In this document: positions 28,755-38,908 of the stretch, one piece after another
How the letters are laid out: every line of letters begins with the position of its first letter
Position numbering within the stretch: position 1 is the first letter of the stretch
Notes under the pieces: model-generated
Told to the model about the DNA's origin: nothing
What the model saw: only the letters and a program-made list of their open reading frames with translations
Databases searched by the model: none
From: Albidovulum denitrificans
Lineage (GTDB): Bacteria; Pseudomonadota; Alphaproteobacteria; Rhodobacterales; Rhodobacteraceae
Length of the DNA stretch: 64,000 nucleotides
NCBI RefSeq assembly: GCF_002973535.1
Contig: NZ_PVEP01000002.1
Location: 124,001-188,000, forward strand
Direction: 5' to 3'
Program-made: the position numbers and the translations under genes

Positions 28755-28807
28755 GGAGGGCGCTGCCCTCCCGGACCCTCCCGGAGTATTGGGACAACGA
28801 AGAAGAT
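28755..28807 (+). repeat. Dispersed repeat family 2, copy A
   Basis: The element starts with a GGGAGGG-type/CCCTCC hairpin, continues with GGACCCTCCCGGAGTATT, and ends GACAACGAAGAAGATCA; the last three bases begin the hisA stop codon (minus strand). The same arrangement occurs at 49865 and 60906. It lies in the tandem gap between hisA and hisF. Confidence 0.75.
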
Positions 28808-29526
28808 CAGGCGGCGAGGGCCTTGAGAGCCTCGGCCAGGTCAATCGCCCCGTCATAGAGCGCCCGGCCCGAGATCGCGCCCGCGATCACGCCGGTGTCG
28901 CGCAGCGCGGTGAGATCGGCGAGCGAGGCGACGCCGCCCGAGGCGATGACGGGGATGGTCACGGCGCGGGCCAGCGCCTCGGTCGCCTTGATGTTGGGCC
29001 CCTGCATCGCGCCGTCACGCAGGATGTCGGTATAGATGATCGCGGCGACGCCCGCATCCTCGAAGCTTTGCGCGAGGTCGGTGACGAGGATGTCGGTCTC
29101 CTCGGCCCAGCCCTTCGTGGCCACGCGGCCGTTCCGTGCGTCGATGCCGACCGCGACCTTGCCGGGGAAGGCGGCGGCGGCCTCGCGCACCAGCGCGGGA
29201 TTTTCCACCGCGACAGTGCCGAGGATGACGCGGGAAAGGCCCTTGGACAGCCACCCCTCGATCGTCGCCATGTCGCGGATGCCGCCGCCGAGCTGGCAAG
29301 GCACGGTCACGCGCGACAGGATCGCCTCGACCGCGGCGGCGTTGACCGGGGCGCCGGCGAAGGCGCCGTTCAGGTCGACAAGGTGCAGCCAGTCGCAGCC
29401 CGCCGCCTGAAACTTTGCCGCCTGCGCTGCGGGGTCGTTGCCGAAGACGGTAGCCTTGTCCATCTCTCCGTGCAGAAGCCGAACGCACTGGCCGTCCTTG
29501 AGGTCGATGGCGGGGTAGAGGATCAT
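28807..29526 (-). CDS. hisA: Phosphoribosyl-formimino-AICAR ribonucleotide isomerase
   Basis: This 239-residue TIM barrel is the half-barrel relative of HisF and performs the Amadori rearrangement of ProFAR. It starts [20 protein letters not shown] with catalytic Asp8, and has [15 protein letters not shown] and [14 protein letters not shown] with the second Asp near residue 130. The frame continues upstream to 29715, but the conserved N-terminus fixes the ATG at 29526. The stop codon coincides with the end of a dispersed repeat. Confidence 0.96.
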   Translation of the reverse strand: MILYPAIDLKDGQCVRLLHGEMDKATVFGNDPAAQAAKFQAAGCDWLHLVDLNGAFAGAPVNAAAVEAILSRVTVPCQLGGGIRDMATIEGWLSKGLSRVILGTVAVENPALVREAAAAFPGKVAVGIDARNGRVATKGWAEETDILVTDLAQSFEDAGVAAIIYTDILRDGAMQGPNIKATEALARAVTIPVIASGGVASLADLTALRDTGVIAGAISGRALYDGAIDLAEALKALAA

Positions 29527-29662
29527 GGGCGGGTCTCCGTTTGCGCGCCTCATGCCACAGGCGGGGGAGGAATGCAAAGGCGGGGCCAACGTCACGTCAC
29601 GCTGGACGAAGGGGGGCCTTGTCGCGGATGATCCGGGCGAGATGTCAGGGAGGACATGACCA

Positions 29663-30046
29663 ATGAAGACGATGCTTTTCGCGGCCGCTCTCGCGTTTGG
29701 CGCCACCGCCGCCATGGCCGATCCGATCGAAGGGGTCTGGAAGACGGAACCTGATGACGGCTCATACGCGCTGGTGAAGATGTCGCCTTGCGGCCCGAAC
29801 TACTGCGGCGTCATCTCGAAGACCTTCAACGCCAGCGGGGAATACAAGTCCCCGAACCTTGGCAAGACGCTGGTGATCGACATGGCGCCCAAGGGTGACG
29901 GGGCCTATGCGGGCAAAGTCTGGCGGCCGTCGAACGACAAGATCTATACCGGGAAGATCCAGTTGAACGGCAATTCCATGAAACTGGCGGGCTGCGTGGC
30001 GGGCGGGCTTATCTGTTCGAAGCAGACCTGGCAGCGGGCGCAGTAG
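29663..30046 (+). CDS. DUF2147 secreted protein
   Basis: This 127-residue protein has a signal peptide (cleavage after AMA, residue 19) and the DUF2147 pattern: [27 protein letters not shown], and [19 protein letters not shown] with paired cysteines. DUF2147 proteins are lipocalin-like periplasmic proteins of uncertain role. GGAGG precedes the ATG. It is inverted between hisH and hisA and ends exactly where the hisH stop begins, so it looks like a later insertion into the his cluster. Confidence 0.85.
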   Translation: MKTMLFAAALAFGATAAMADPIEGVWKTEPDDGSYALVKMSPCGPNYCGVISKTFNASGEYKSPNLGKTLVIDMAPKGDGAYAGKVWRPSNDKIYTGKIQLNGNSMKLAGCVAGGLICSKQTWQRAQ

Positions 30047-30685
30047 TCACGGCTTCCACGCCAGGAAGTTGGCGATGAGCTTCAGGCCCGTCGCCTGGCT
30101 TTTCTCGGGGTGGAACTGGGTGCCGACGATGTTGCCCTGCCCGACGATGGCGGTGATGTCGCCGCCATAGTCGCAATGCGCCAGCCGCTCGGCCGGGTCG
30201 GCGACGCGGAAATGGTAGGAATGCACGAAATAGGCATGCGCTCCGGTCTCGATGCCCAGAAGGACCGGGTGGGCATGGTCGATCACAAGGTCGTTCCACC
30301 CCATATGCGGCACTTTCAACGCCGGGTCGGCGGGGTCGATATGCACCACGTCGCCGCCGATCCAGCCAAAGCCGTCGGTGTCGCGGTATTCATGCCCGCG
30401 CGTGGCCAGCATCTGCATCCCGATGCAGATGCCAAGGAACGGCACCGCGCGGCGCGTCACTGCCTCGGCAATCGCCTCGGTCATGCCGGGCACGGCGTCA
30501 AGGGCGGCGCGGCAGGCAGGGAAGGCGCCGTCGCCGGGCAGCACGATCCGGTCGGCGCGCGCCACATCCTCGGCCCGCGAGGTCACGATGACCTTGCCCG
30601 CATCGGTTTCCGCCGCCATCCGCTGAAACGCCTTTTCGGCGGAATGCAGGTTACCGCTGTCGTAGTCGATCAGGACCGTCAGCAT
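30047..30685 (-). CDS. hisH: Imidazole glycerol phosphate synthase, glutaminase subunit
   Basis: This 212-residue class-I glutamine amidotransferase gives ammonia to HisF. The nucleophile elbow is PFLGICIGMQML with the catalytic Cys near residue 86, and the His-Glu pair is in GTQFHPEKSQ near 192. The ATG at 30685 starts the conserved MLTVLIDYDSGNLHS; the frame is open to 30721. It lies 4 bases after hisB. Confidence 0.95.
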   Translation of the reverse strand: MLTVLIDYDSGNLHSAEKAFQRMAAETDAGKVIVTSRAEDVARADRIVLPGDGAFPACRAALDAVPGMTEAIAEAVTRRAVPFLGICIGMQMLATRGHEYRDTDGFGWIGGDVVHIDPADPALKVPHMGWNDLVIDHAHPVLLGIETGAHAYFVHSYHFRVADPAERLAHCDYGGDITAIVGQGNIVGTQFHPEKSQATGLKLIANFLAWKP

Positions 30686-30689
30686 CGGA

Positions 30690-31274
30690 TCAGAGCGCGC
30701 CCTTGGTCGAGGGCAGCGCATCGCTGCGGGGGTCGGGTTCGACGGCCATGCGCAGCGCCTTGGCCAGCGCCTTGAACGCGGCCTCGGCGATGTGGTGGCT
30801 GTTGAGGCCGTGGTTCAGGTCCACATGCAGCGTGATGCCGCCATGGGTCGACACGGCCTGAAAGAACTCCCGCACCAGCTCGGTGTCGAATGTGCCGATC
30901 TTGGCGGTCGGGAAAGCGAGGGTCCAGACAAGGTAGGGCCGCCCGGAGAGGTCGAGCGCGCAGGCCACCTGCGCGTCGTCCATCGCCAGCGTGAAATGGC
31001 CGTAGCGGCGGATGCCCTTCTTGTCGCCAAGCGCCTTCACCAGCGCCTGACCCAGCGCGATGCCGGTATCCTCGACCGTGTGGTGGTCGTCGATATGCAG
31101 GTCGCCCTTGGCGCGCACGGTCAGGTCGATCAGCGAATGGCGCGACAGCTGGTCAAGCATGTGGTCGAAGAAGCCGACGCCGGTTTCGTTCGAATAGCGG
31201 CCCGTCCCGTCGAGGTTGACCTCGACCGAGACGCTGGTTTCCGCGGTCTTCCGCTCGATCTTCGCCTTGCGCAT
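30690..31274 (-). CDS. hisB: Imidazoleglycerol-phosphate dehydratase
   Basis: This 194-residue monofunctional dehydratase has both manganese-binding motifs: [14 protein letters not shown] near residue 60 and [19 protein letters not shown] near 158, plus [12 protein letters not shown]. The E. coli-type phosphatase domain is absent, as usual in alphaproteobacteria. AAGGA lies 8 bases upstream of the ATG. It heads the hisBH pair. Confidence 0.96.
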   Translation of the reverse strand: MRKAKIERKTAETSVSVEVNLDGTGRYSNETGVGFFDHMLDQLSRHSLIDLTVRAKGDLHIDDHHTVEDTGIALGQALVKALGDKKGIRRYGHFTLAMDDAQVACALDLSGRPYLVWTLAFPTAKIGTFDTELVREFFQAVSTHGGITLHVDLNHGLNSHHIAEAAFKALAKALRMAVEPDPRSDALPSTKGAL

Positions 31275-31397
31275 GGGGCCATCCTTTCCGGCTCGCGCCG
31301 CCTTATAGGGCGCGGCGGGCGGCGGGCCAATATGGCATGCGCCGAATTTCCGGGGCTGTCGCAGAAAAGCGAAGGGGTCAGGCGGGGCTGGCCCCGG

Positions 31398-31874
31398 TCA
31401 CAGATCCTCGATGATGTGGTCTTCCCAGTCTTCTTCCGGGATCTCGTATTCCGGCAGGGTCCAGCCGCGAATGGATTCCCCCGCCTCATGCACGCTTTCC
31501 GCGCGGCCGGAGATCAACGGATGCCAGTCGTAAAGCGGCCTGCCCTCATGGCGCAGCCGATAGGCGCAGGTGGAGGGCATCCAGTAGGCGACCTTGGCGA
31601 TGGTCTTCGGCGTCAGCACGACGCATTCGGGGACGAAGCGCTTGCGTTCCTCATACTGGCCGCAGCGGCAGGTTTCGTCGTCGAGAAGCCGGCAGGCGAT
31701 GCGGGTGAAGAAGACCTGACCCGTATCGGCATCCTCAAGCTTGTTCAGGCAGCATTTGCCGCAGCCGTCGCAAAGCGCCTCCCACTCACGCGGGGTCAGC
31801 GTGTTCAGCGGGCGCTTCCAGAAACCGGGCCTGAGGCCGTCGCGGGGGATCGGGTCTTTCATCGGCGGCGACAT
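31398..31874 (-). CDS. YcgN-family cysteine-cluster protein (UPF0260)
   Basis: This 158-residue protein carries the CXXCGKCC cluster (LCDGCGKCCLNKLED near residue 36) and further cysteines in CRLLDDETCRCGQYEER, the hallmark of UPF0260/YkgJ-type proteins that may bind zinc or an iron-sulfur cluster. Function is unknown. An alternative in-frame ATG lies at 31862. It is followed by nothing on its strand until hisB. Confidence 0.85.
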   Translation of the reverse strand: MSPPMKDPIPRDGLRPGFWKRPLNTLTPREWEALCDGCGKCCLNKLEDADTGQVFFTRIACRLLDDETCRCGQYEERKRFVPECVVLTPKTIAKVAYWMPSTCAYRLRHEGRPLYDWHPLISGRAESVHEAGESIRGWTLPEYEIPEEDWEDHIIEDL

Positions 31875-31904
31875 TGCCCCTGTGAGGGTGGAAAGGGAAG
31901 GGGG

Positions 31905-32831
31905 TCAAAGACCGGCGAGGATCGCCCGCGCCCGGTCGCAATCGGCGTTCATCTGGGCGACCAGCGCATCCAGCCCGTCGAACTTCATCTCTGGCCGCAG
32001 ATAATCCACCAGCGCGACGGACAGGTGCTGGCCGTAAAGGTCGTCGCCAAAATCGAAGATATAGGTTTCGAGGTTGGGCTGGTTTTCCCCGAACATCGGC
32101 CTGACCCCAAGGCTGGCCGCGCCGTTATGCGTTCCCTTGTGCGGGCCGGTCAGGATATCGACCTTCACCGCGTAGACGCCAAGTTTCGGCAGGTGAAGCC
32201 CGCCGACGCCCATATTGGCGGTCGGAAAGCCAAGCCCCTTGCCGCGCTTGTCGCCATGCTGCACCGCGCCCTCGATCCGGTGCCAGTGGCCAAGCATATG
32301 CGCCGCGTCGCGCGGGCGGCCCTCGGCCAGCGCGGTGCGGATCGCGGTTGACGAAATCTCCGTCCCGTCAAGGGCGACAAGCTTTGCGATGGTGACGCCA
32401 AAGCCCAGATCGGCCCCCATCCGGCGCAGCGTGTCCACCGTACCCTTGCGGCCCTTGCCAAAGCAGAAATCCGCGCCGACGGTGACATGGGCGATGCCAA
32501 GGCCGCCGACCAGAACCTTGGCCACGAAATCCTCGGCCTCCATCCCGGCCAGCGCGGCGGTGAAGGGAAGCTCATAAAGCCGCTTCACCCCCAGCTTCTC
32601 AAGCCGGTGGGTGCGCGCCTCGGCGTTCATCAGGCGGAAGGGTGGCGCGTCGGGGGCGAAGAATTCGCGCGGATGGGGTTCGAACGTGATGATGCCAAGG
32701 GGTGCGTCCGGCTGACGGGCAAGGTCGATCACCGCCTGATGGCCAAGATGCACGCCATCGAAATTGCCCATCGCGACGGATGCGCCGCGATCCGCGGCCG
32801 TCAATCCCCGCCAGTCCCTGAAAATGCGCAT
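31905..32831 (-). CDS. ribF: Bifunctional riboflavin kinase / FAD synthetase
   Basis: This 308-residue enzyme makes FMN and then FAD. The N-terminal nucleotidyltransferase domain has GNFDGVHLGHQAVI near residue 22 and TEISSTAIRTALAEG near 160. The C-terminal flavokinase domain (about 185-305) has GKGLGFPTANM and NLETYIFDFGDDLYG. It completes the riboflavin-to-cofactor route begun by the rib genes at 14.8-23.5 kb. Confidence 0.96.
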   Translation of the reverse strand: MRIFRDWRGLTAADRGASVAMGNFDGVHLGHQAVIDLARQPDAPLGIITFEPHPREFFAPDAPPFRLMNAEARTHRLEKLGVKRLYELPFTAALAGMEAEDFVAKVLVGGLGIAHVTVGADFCFGKGRKGTVDTLRRMGADLGFGVTIAKLVALDGTEISSTAIRTALAEGRPRDAAHMLGHWHRIEGAVQHGDKRGKGLGFPTANMGVGGLHLPKLGVYAVKVDILTGPHKGTHNGAASLGVRPMFGENQPNLETYIFDFGDDLYGQHLSVALVDYLRPEMKFDGLDALVAQMNADCDRARAILAGL

Positions 32832-32864
32832 CTGCCCCCGTCTGGCGGACGCCCCCGCCGAAGA

Positions 32865-33311
32865 TCAGTCGAACTTGCGGCTGGGCGCCAGAACCAGCGC
32901 TTCGCCTTTCAGAACGACCGTATCGCCCACGGCGCAATGGGTTTCAAGGGTCACCCGGCGGCGGGCATGGTCGATGGCCGCGACCTTGACCTCGGCATAG
33001 ACGGTATCGCCGGGGCGGACGGGGGCCATGAACTTGAGGCTTTGGCCCAGATAGACGGTGCCATGGCCCGGAAGCTGTTCGCCGATCACCGCCGAGATCA
33101 GCGCGGCGGTCAGCATCCCGTGGGCGATGCGGCCCTCGAAGATCGTGTCGCGGGCATAGTCGTCGTCCAGATGCACCGGATTGCGGTCGGTCGAGACCTC
33201 GGCGAACATCTCGATGTCGCGGTCGGTGATCGTCTTCTGGAGATAGCGGGTCATCCCCACTTCCAGATCCTCGATACAGATCGTTCCACGCGGCAGGTTG
33301 TCGAGCATCAT
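32865..33311 (-). CDS. MaoC-type (R)-specific enoyl-CoA hydratase
   Basis: This 148-residue single hot-dog protein has the hydratase-2 motif DRNPVHLDDDYA (catalytic Asp and His near residues 42 and 47) and GRIAHGMLTAALIS. Single-domain members such as PhaJ hydrate crotonyl-CoA to (R)-3-hydroxybutyryl-CoA, a polyhydroxyalkanoate precursor. The upstream palindrome resembles a PhaR-type site, which would fit that role but is not proof. The first codons are ATG ATG (33311 or 33308) without a strong Shine-Dalgarno. Confidence 0.82.
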   Translation of the reverse strand: MMLDNLPRGTICIEDLEVGMTRYLQKTITDRDIEMFAEVSTDRNPVHLDDDYARDTIFEGRIAHGMLTAALISAVIGEQLPGHGTVYLGQSLKFMAPVRPGDTVYAEVKVAAIDHARRRVTLETHCAVGDTVVLKGEALVLAPSRKFD

Positions 33312-33329
33312 CGCGAATCCATGGCAGTC

Positions 33330-33370
33330 ATGTTGCAGTGCAGCATAACCCTTGAATCCGCTGCGCGCAA
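33330..33370 (-). promoter_or_regulatory. Promoter with PhaR-like palindrome before the MaoC gene
   Basis: On the minus strand TTGCGC (33370-33365) and TATGCT (33347-33342) are spaced by 17 bases. A near-perfect palindrome ATGCTGCA-C-TGCAACAT (33346-33330) overlaps the -10 box and the expected start site. TGCTGCA...TGCA repeats of this type are bound by the PHA repressor PhaR in Rhodobacter and Paracoccus. The match is by eye. Confidence 0.45.
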
Positions 33371-33435
33371 TCGGGCGCGCAACTTATTTGCCGAATGGCT
33401 TCTCTTGTGGCAACAATATTGCCGGGATGTTTCGG

Positions 33436-34317
33436 CTATCTCAGCCGGCCGATGGCATAGGTCGGCGTGATCTGCCGGTCGTCCAGCCAGTCCCGCAGAA
33501 GCCCCGCTTCGGGCGCCTCGACATCCGGCCCGAACGCTTCGACCGCCAGCCCGCCGGTGACGAAAAGCGTGTCGATCCCTTCGCCCAGACCGCCCTGAAT
33601 GTCGGTGCCGATACCGTCGCCCACCGCCAGCGTGCGGGCCGGGTCGAAATCGAACCCCGCCGCGATCACGCGCCGCCGGGCAAGGTCGTAGATCGGCGGA
33701 TGCGGCTTGCCGAAATACAGGCTTTCGCCCCCCATCTCGTCGTAAAGCGCGGCCAGCGCGCCCGCGCAATAGATCCGGCGGTCGCCGTAATCGACGACCA
33801 GATCGGGGTTGGAGCAAAGCAGCTTCAACCCCTTGGCCTTGGCGTAAAGGAAGGTCGCCCGGTAATCCTCGGGCGTTTCGGTCAGATCGTCGAAGGGGCC
33901 GGTGCAGACGATGCCCTCGGCCTCTTCCAGCGGTACGCGGGTGATCGCCGGGGCATCGGCGAATTCTGCCGGAATGTCGGTGAAGAAGCCATCATCCTTC
34001 GCCGGGCCAAGGTGATAGACCCGCCGCCCGACCATGCCGCCGAAAAGCCCCGCCTGCGCGGCATCGCCCGACGACGCGATCAGGTCCCAGGCGTCCTGCG
34101 GCACGCCCAGCCGGTCAAGCTGCGCCCGCACGCCCGCCTGCGGACGCGGCGCGTTGGTCAGCAGAACCACCCGTCCGCCCTTGGCGCGAAACGCCTGAAG
34201 CGCCGCGACGGCGGCGGGGTAGGGGGCGCGACCGTTGTGAAGGCAGCCCCAGAGGTCGCAATAAAGCGTGTCGTAGGGGTCCGATATGTCGGCAAGCGAC
34301 GGGATGATCCGGGTCAT
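33436..34317 (-). CDS. TIGR01459-family HAD hydrolase
   Basis: This 293-residue HAD-superfamily protein has motif I CDLWGCLHNG (the second Asp replaced, as in this subfamily), motif II VVLLTNAPRP, and motif IV VGDGIGTDIQGG near residue 235. The C2-type cap lies between. It resembles NagD-like phosphatases of the TIGR01459 group; the substrate is unknown. The ATG at 34317 follows GAGG at 7 bases, better than 34347, which would overlap the upstream terminator. The nearest minus-strand neighbour upstream is ppaC. Confidence 0.85.
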   Translation of the reverse strand: MTRIIPSLADISDPYDTLYCDLWGCLHNGRAPYPAAVAALQAFRAKGGRVVLLTNAPRPQAGVRAQLDRLGVPQDAWDLIASSGDAAQAGLFGGMVGRRVYHLGPAKDDGFFTDIPAEFADAPAITRVPLEEAEGIVCTGPFDDLTETPEDYRATFLYAKAKGLKLLCSNPDLVVDYGDRRIYCAGALAALYDEMGGESLYFGKPHPPIYDLARRRVIAAGFDFDPARTLAVGDGIGTDIQGGLGEGIDTLFVTGGLAVEAFGPDVEAPEAGLLRDWLDDRQITPTYAIGRLR

Positions 34318-34337
34318 CGTTGGCCTCGTGCGGTCGG

Positions 34338-34366
34338 AAAAAAGCAAAGGCGCCCGAAGGCGCCTT
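34338..34366 (-). terminator. Rho-independent terminator after ppaC
   Basis: On the minus strand AAGGCGCC-TTCG-GGCGCCTT (34366-34347) forms a perfect 8-base stem with a tetraloop, followed by TGC and six T. It ends just before the HAD gene start. Confidence 0.88.
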
Positions 34367-34386
34367 GCGGGAAGCGGGGGACCGGA

Positions 34387-35304
34387 TCAGAGCTTCAGCG
34401 CCGGGATGATCTGCTTCTTGCGGCTCATCACGCCCGGAAGGACGACGGTATCGCCGGTGACGGTCGCGCCGAACGAGGCCTCGGCCATCTGCTTGACCAG
34501 ATCGTTCGGCACCAGCAGCGTCGCCTCTTCCTTCAGGATGTCCACGACGAAAAGAAGCACCTGATCGGCGCCGTCTTCTTTCGCCACGGCCTCCATCGAC
34601 GTCATCAGGCTGTCCTTGCGATCAAGGATCAGCTTCGGCGCGGTGGTCTCCAGAACCGAGACGCGCAGCTCCTTGCCCGCGACGTTGTATTCCTTCGAAT
34701 CCATCCGCAGCAGCTCCGCGTCGGAGAACGCGCCAACGTCCGACTTCGCCTCGAACAGCTCGGCGGCATAGGCCGCGACGTCGATGCCAAGGTCCCTGGC
34801 CAGGTCAAGCGCCAACGCCTTGTCCTGTTCGGTGGTCGTGGGCGAACGGAATTCCAGCGTGTCGGACAGGATGCAGGACAGCATCGCGCCCTTGATCCCG
34901 CGCGGCATCTTGGCGGCGTTCTCGCCCATCAGGTTGTGCATGATGGTCGCGGTGCAGGCCAGCGGCTTGATGGTGATGTCGATCGGCCCCTTGGTCTCGA
35001 TCCCGCCGGTCAGCTTGTGGTGGTCGATGATCTGGATGATGTCGGCATCGTTGATACCGTCGGGCAGTTCGGCCGGGTTGTTGGTGTCGACGATGACGAC
35101 CTTGTCGCCCGCCGCGATGCCGGAAATGATCTCGGGCTTCGGCAGGTCCCATTTCTTCAGGACAAAGGCCGCTTCGGTGTTCGGTTCTCCCAAGAGCTTC
35201 GCCTCGGCGGGCTGCTTGCGATGCTCGGTCAGGTACCAGGCCCAGATGATGGGCGAGCCGGTGGAATCGGTGTCGGGGGATTTGTGGCCAAAGACTTTGA
35301 TCAT
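34387..35304 (-). CDS. ppaC: Manganese-dependent inorganic pyrophosphatase
   Basis: This 305-residue family II pyrophosphatase hydrolyses PPi. The DHH-family metal sites are intact: GHKSPDTDS (His7, Asp11, Asp13), VDTNNP near residue 73 and DHHK near 95, plus the C-terminal substrate site SRKKQ. There are no CBS domains, so it is the short, unregulated form. A strong terminator follows. Many Rhodobacterales use this enzyme instead of the Mg-dependent Ppa. Confidence 0.95.
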   Translation of the reverse strand: MIKVFGHKSPDTDSTGSPIIWAWYLTEHRKQPAEAKLLGEPNTEAAFVLKKWDLPKPEIISGIAAGDKVVIVDTNNPAELPDGINDADIIQIIDHHKLTGGIETKGPIDITIKPLACTATIMHNLMGENAAKMPRGIKGAMLSCILSDTLEFRSPTTTEQDKALALDLARDLGIDVAAYAAELFEAKSDVGAFSDAELLRMDSKEYNVAGKELRVSVLETTAPKLILDRKDSLMTSMEAVAKEDGADQVLLFVVDILKEEATLLVPNDLVKQMAEASFGATVTGDTVVLPGVMSRKKQIIPALKL

Positions 35305-35407
35305 GGGTCAGGGTTCCGCTGAACGAATTAAGGTCGCGGGCCTTATAATCAGGGCTTCGGGGAATGTCACCACGCCGCAGCGCGGAAACGCCCCACGCCC
35401 GGCCCGA

Positions 35408-36406
35408 TCAGCGGAAGGGGATCGGTTCGACGCGGAACCCCTTGTCGCGCAAAAGCGCCAGCACGCCCTTTTCGCCCGACAGGTGCAGCGCGCCGAAGGC
35501 CACGAACAGGCGGCCGCGGTTCGTCGCCTCCTCGATCACCGGTATCCAGCTTTCGTTGCGCTGGATCATCAGCGTGTCCTCCATCATCGCATAGACCCGG
35601 TCGACCTGATCCTGATCGAGGCCGGGTGTCTTTTCCGCCATCATCCGGCCAAGGTCCCAGACCAGCCGCGCATCCTCGTCGAAATAGGCGCGCGACAGGG
35701 TGGCGAGCATATCCTCGGCGTCATCGTCCATCAGCAGCGACATGCGCAGCATCTCTACCTGAACTTCGGGCGCCATGGCGCGGAACCGTTCGAAGGCGGC
35801 GTCATAGGGTTCAAGCGCCAGGATCGGGATCTGACGGTCCAAAGCGCGCGAGATGACGCGGGCGTCAAGGCCGTTCGTCTCCCCCGTTTCCAGTTCCGGC
35901 ATCATGCAGGGCGGCGCGGCCAGCAGCATGGTCGCATACCAGGGCTGAAGCTTGGCGGCGAAGATCGCGGGCATCCCGCGCTTGGCCAGCGCGCCCGACA
36001 GGTCCTGCCAGTCCGCCTCCGTCATCATCTCGGGCAGGGTGGCGCCTTTCATGACGAACATCAGCTCCGGCTTGGTCAGCATGTCGGATTTCAGTTCTTC
36101 CATCTCGCTCGGCCCGGCCTCGACCAGCACGGCGGCGGCGGTGTCGATCCGCGGGCGCAGCGCGGCCATCACCTCTTCATGGCGCGGGTCGTCGAAATGA
36201 TAGGTCCCGACGATGTCCACCACGGCGGTGCCGCGCGTGGCGCGCCAGGCATTGCCGCGCCCGAAGGGTGTCGCGTCGATCTGCGCGTCAAGCGCCGCGC
36301 GGTCCCCGGCGGGCAGGCCCGGCACGATGTCCTGCCCGGTGCAGGCGGCCATGCCCGGCAGGGCGGGCCACAGCCACAGAAGGGCAATCGCGATCTTTTT
36401 CAGCAT
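35408..36406 (-). CDS. TraB/GumN-family protein
   Basis: This 332-residue protein has an N-terminal signal sequence (LLWLWPALPGMAAC, cleaved or lipidated) and the TraB/GumN signatures: DIVGTYHFDDPRHEE near residue 65 and FVAFGALHLSGEKGVLALLRDKG near the end. These two His-containing motifs suggest a periplasmic metal-dependent protease fold like the Tiki/GumN group; the substrate is unknown. Start 36406 follows GGAGG. It is divergent from groES, with 196 bases between. Confidence 0.82.
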   Translation of the reverse strand: MLKKIAIALLWLWPALPGMAACTGQDIVPGLPAGDRAALDAQIDATPFGRGNAWRATRGTAVVDIVGTYHFDDPRHEEVMAALRPRIDTAAAVLVEAGPSEMEELKSDMLTKPELMFVMKGATLPEMMTEADWQDLSGALAKRGMPAIFAAKLQPWYATMLLAAPPCMMPELETGETNGLDARVISRALDRQIPILALEPYDAAFERFRAMAPEVQVEMLRMSLLMDDDAEDMLATLSRAYFDEDARLVWDLGRMMAEKTPGLDQDQVDRVYAMMEDTLMIQRNESWIPVIEEATNRGRLFVAFGALHLSGEKGVLALLRDKGFRVEPIPFR

Positions 36407-36503
36407 GACATCCTCCACCAGCGGCCGGAACGCTTGCCCTTTCTGCCCCCTCCGCCGCCTGCCGCCAAGGCGCGGGCGGGGCGATTTTGTGGCGGGCGGG
36501 GTG

Positions 36504-36532
36504 TTGACTCGGCTCTGCCCGCCCCCTAACTA
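36504..36532 (+). promoter_or_regulatory. groESL promoter (sigma70-like)
   Basis: TTGACT (36504-36509) and TAACTA (36527-36532) separated by 17 bases; the expected start is near 36540, exactly where the CIRCE operator begins. Confidence 0.75.
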
Positions 36533-36539
36533 CCCTCCG

Positions 36540-36566
36540 TTAGCACTCGCCGCCAGTGAGTGCTAA
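36540..36566 (+). promoter_or_regulatory. CIRCE operator (HrcA binding site)
   Basis: A perfect CIRCE inverted repeat, TTAGCACTC-N9-GAGTGCTAA, lies 36 bases before groES. HrcA bound here represses groESL until heat shock. As part of the leader RNA it can also form a hairpin. Confidence 0.97.
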
Positions 36567-36602
36567 CGAGAGATAAACTGGATACCCATGGGAGTGAACC
36601 AG

Positions 36603-38586
<1,984 letters not shown>

Positions 38587-38599
38587 TCACGCCGTTCCG

Positions 38600-38695
38600 C
38601 TAAAGCGTTTCGGGTTTGCGTCGAGAACGTAAGTATCAGAATTCGAACGAAATAAGTTCAAATTCTGATACAGCGTAAATCCGAAATGCTATAAG
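38600..38695 (+). repeat. Palindromic 3'-end element family 1, copy 1
   Basis: Nested palindrome about 95 bases long. Outer arms are GTTTCGGGTTTGCG and GCGTAAATCCGAAAT. Inner arms are TATCAGAATTCGAAC (38634-38648) and GTTCAAATTCTGATA around a 7-base loop GAAATAA. The CTAAAGCG end faces the groEL stop codon; the other end reads ATGCTATAAG. It is AT-richer than its surroundings and lies between convergent groEL and a methyltransferase gene. Confidence 0.9.
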
Positions 38696-38702
38696 GAAAC
38701 GG

Positions 38703-38732
38703 AAAGGGGCCTCGGCGACGGGGCCCCTTTTT
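38703..38732 (+). terminator. Rho-independent terminator after groEL
   Basis: Stem AAAGGGGCC (38703-38711) and GGCCCCTTT (38722-38730), then further T. It lies beyond palindromic element copy 1, so groESL mRNA should end with that element in its 3' untranslated region. Confidence 0.85.
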
Positions 38733-38908
38733 CGTTGCCGGGCACTGCCCGACCGCGGGTGGGCGTAGGGCGGGCTGTTCGGCGGCGCGGGACGCGCCTT
38801 GGTTCCGGGCAGGGGGAGCGACCGCGAAGGGCTCTTTTCGGCCGCCCACCGCAATGCCGCCAGAAAATCATGGCGCAGAGTCATAAACCCCGGACGCCCG
38901 GCAAGGCC

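Larger units (their letters stand above)
38587..38908. other. groEL-methyltransferase convergent gap
   Basis: This 322-base gap holds palindromic element copy 1 (38600-38695) and the groEL terminator (38703-38732). From 38733 to 38908 I see nothing definite: the frames on both strands have no start signals and read as low-complexity Arg/Pro sequence. Confidence 0.6.
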
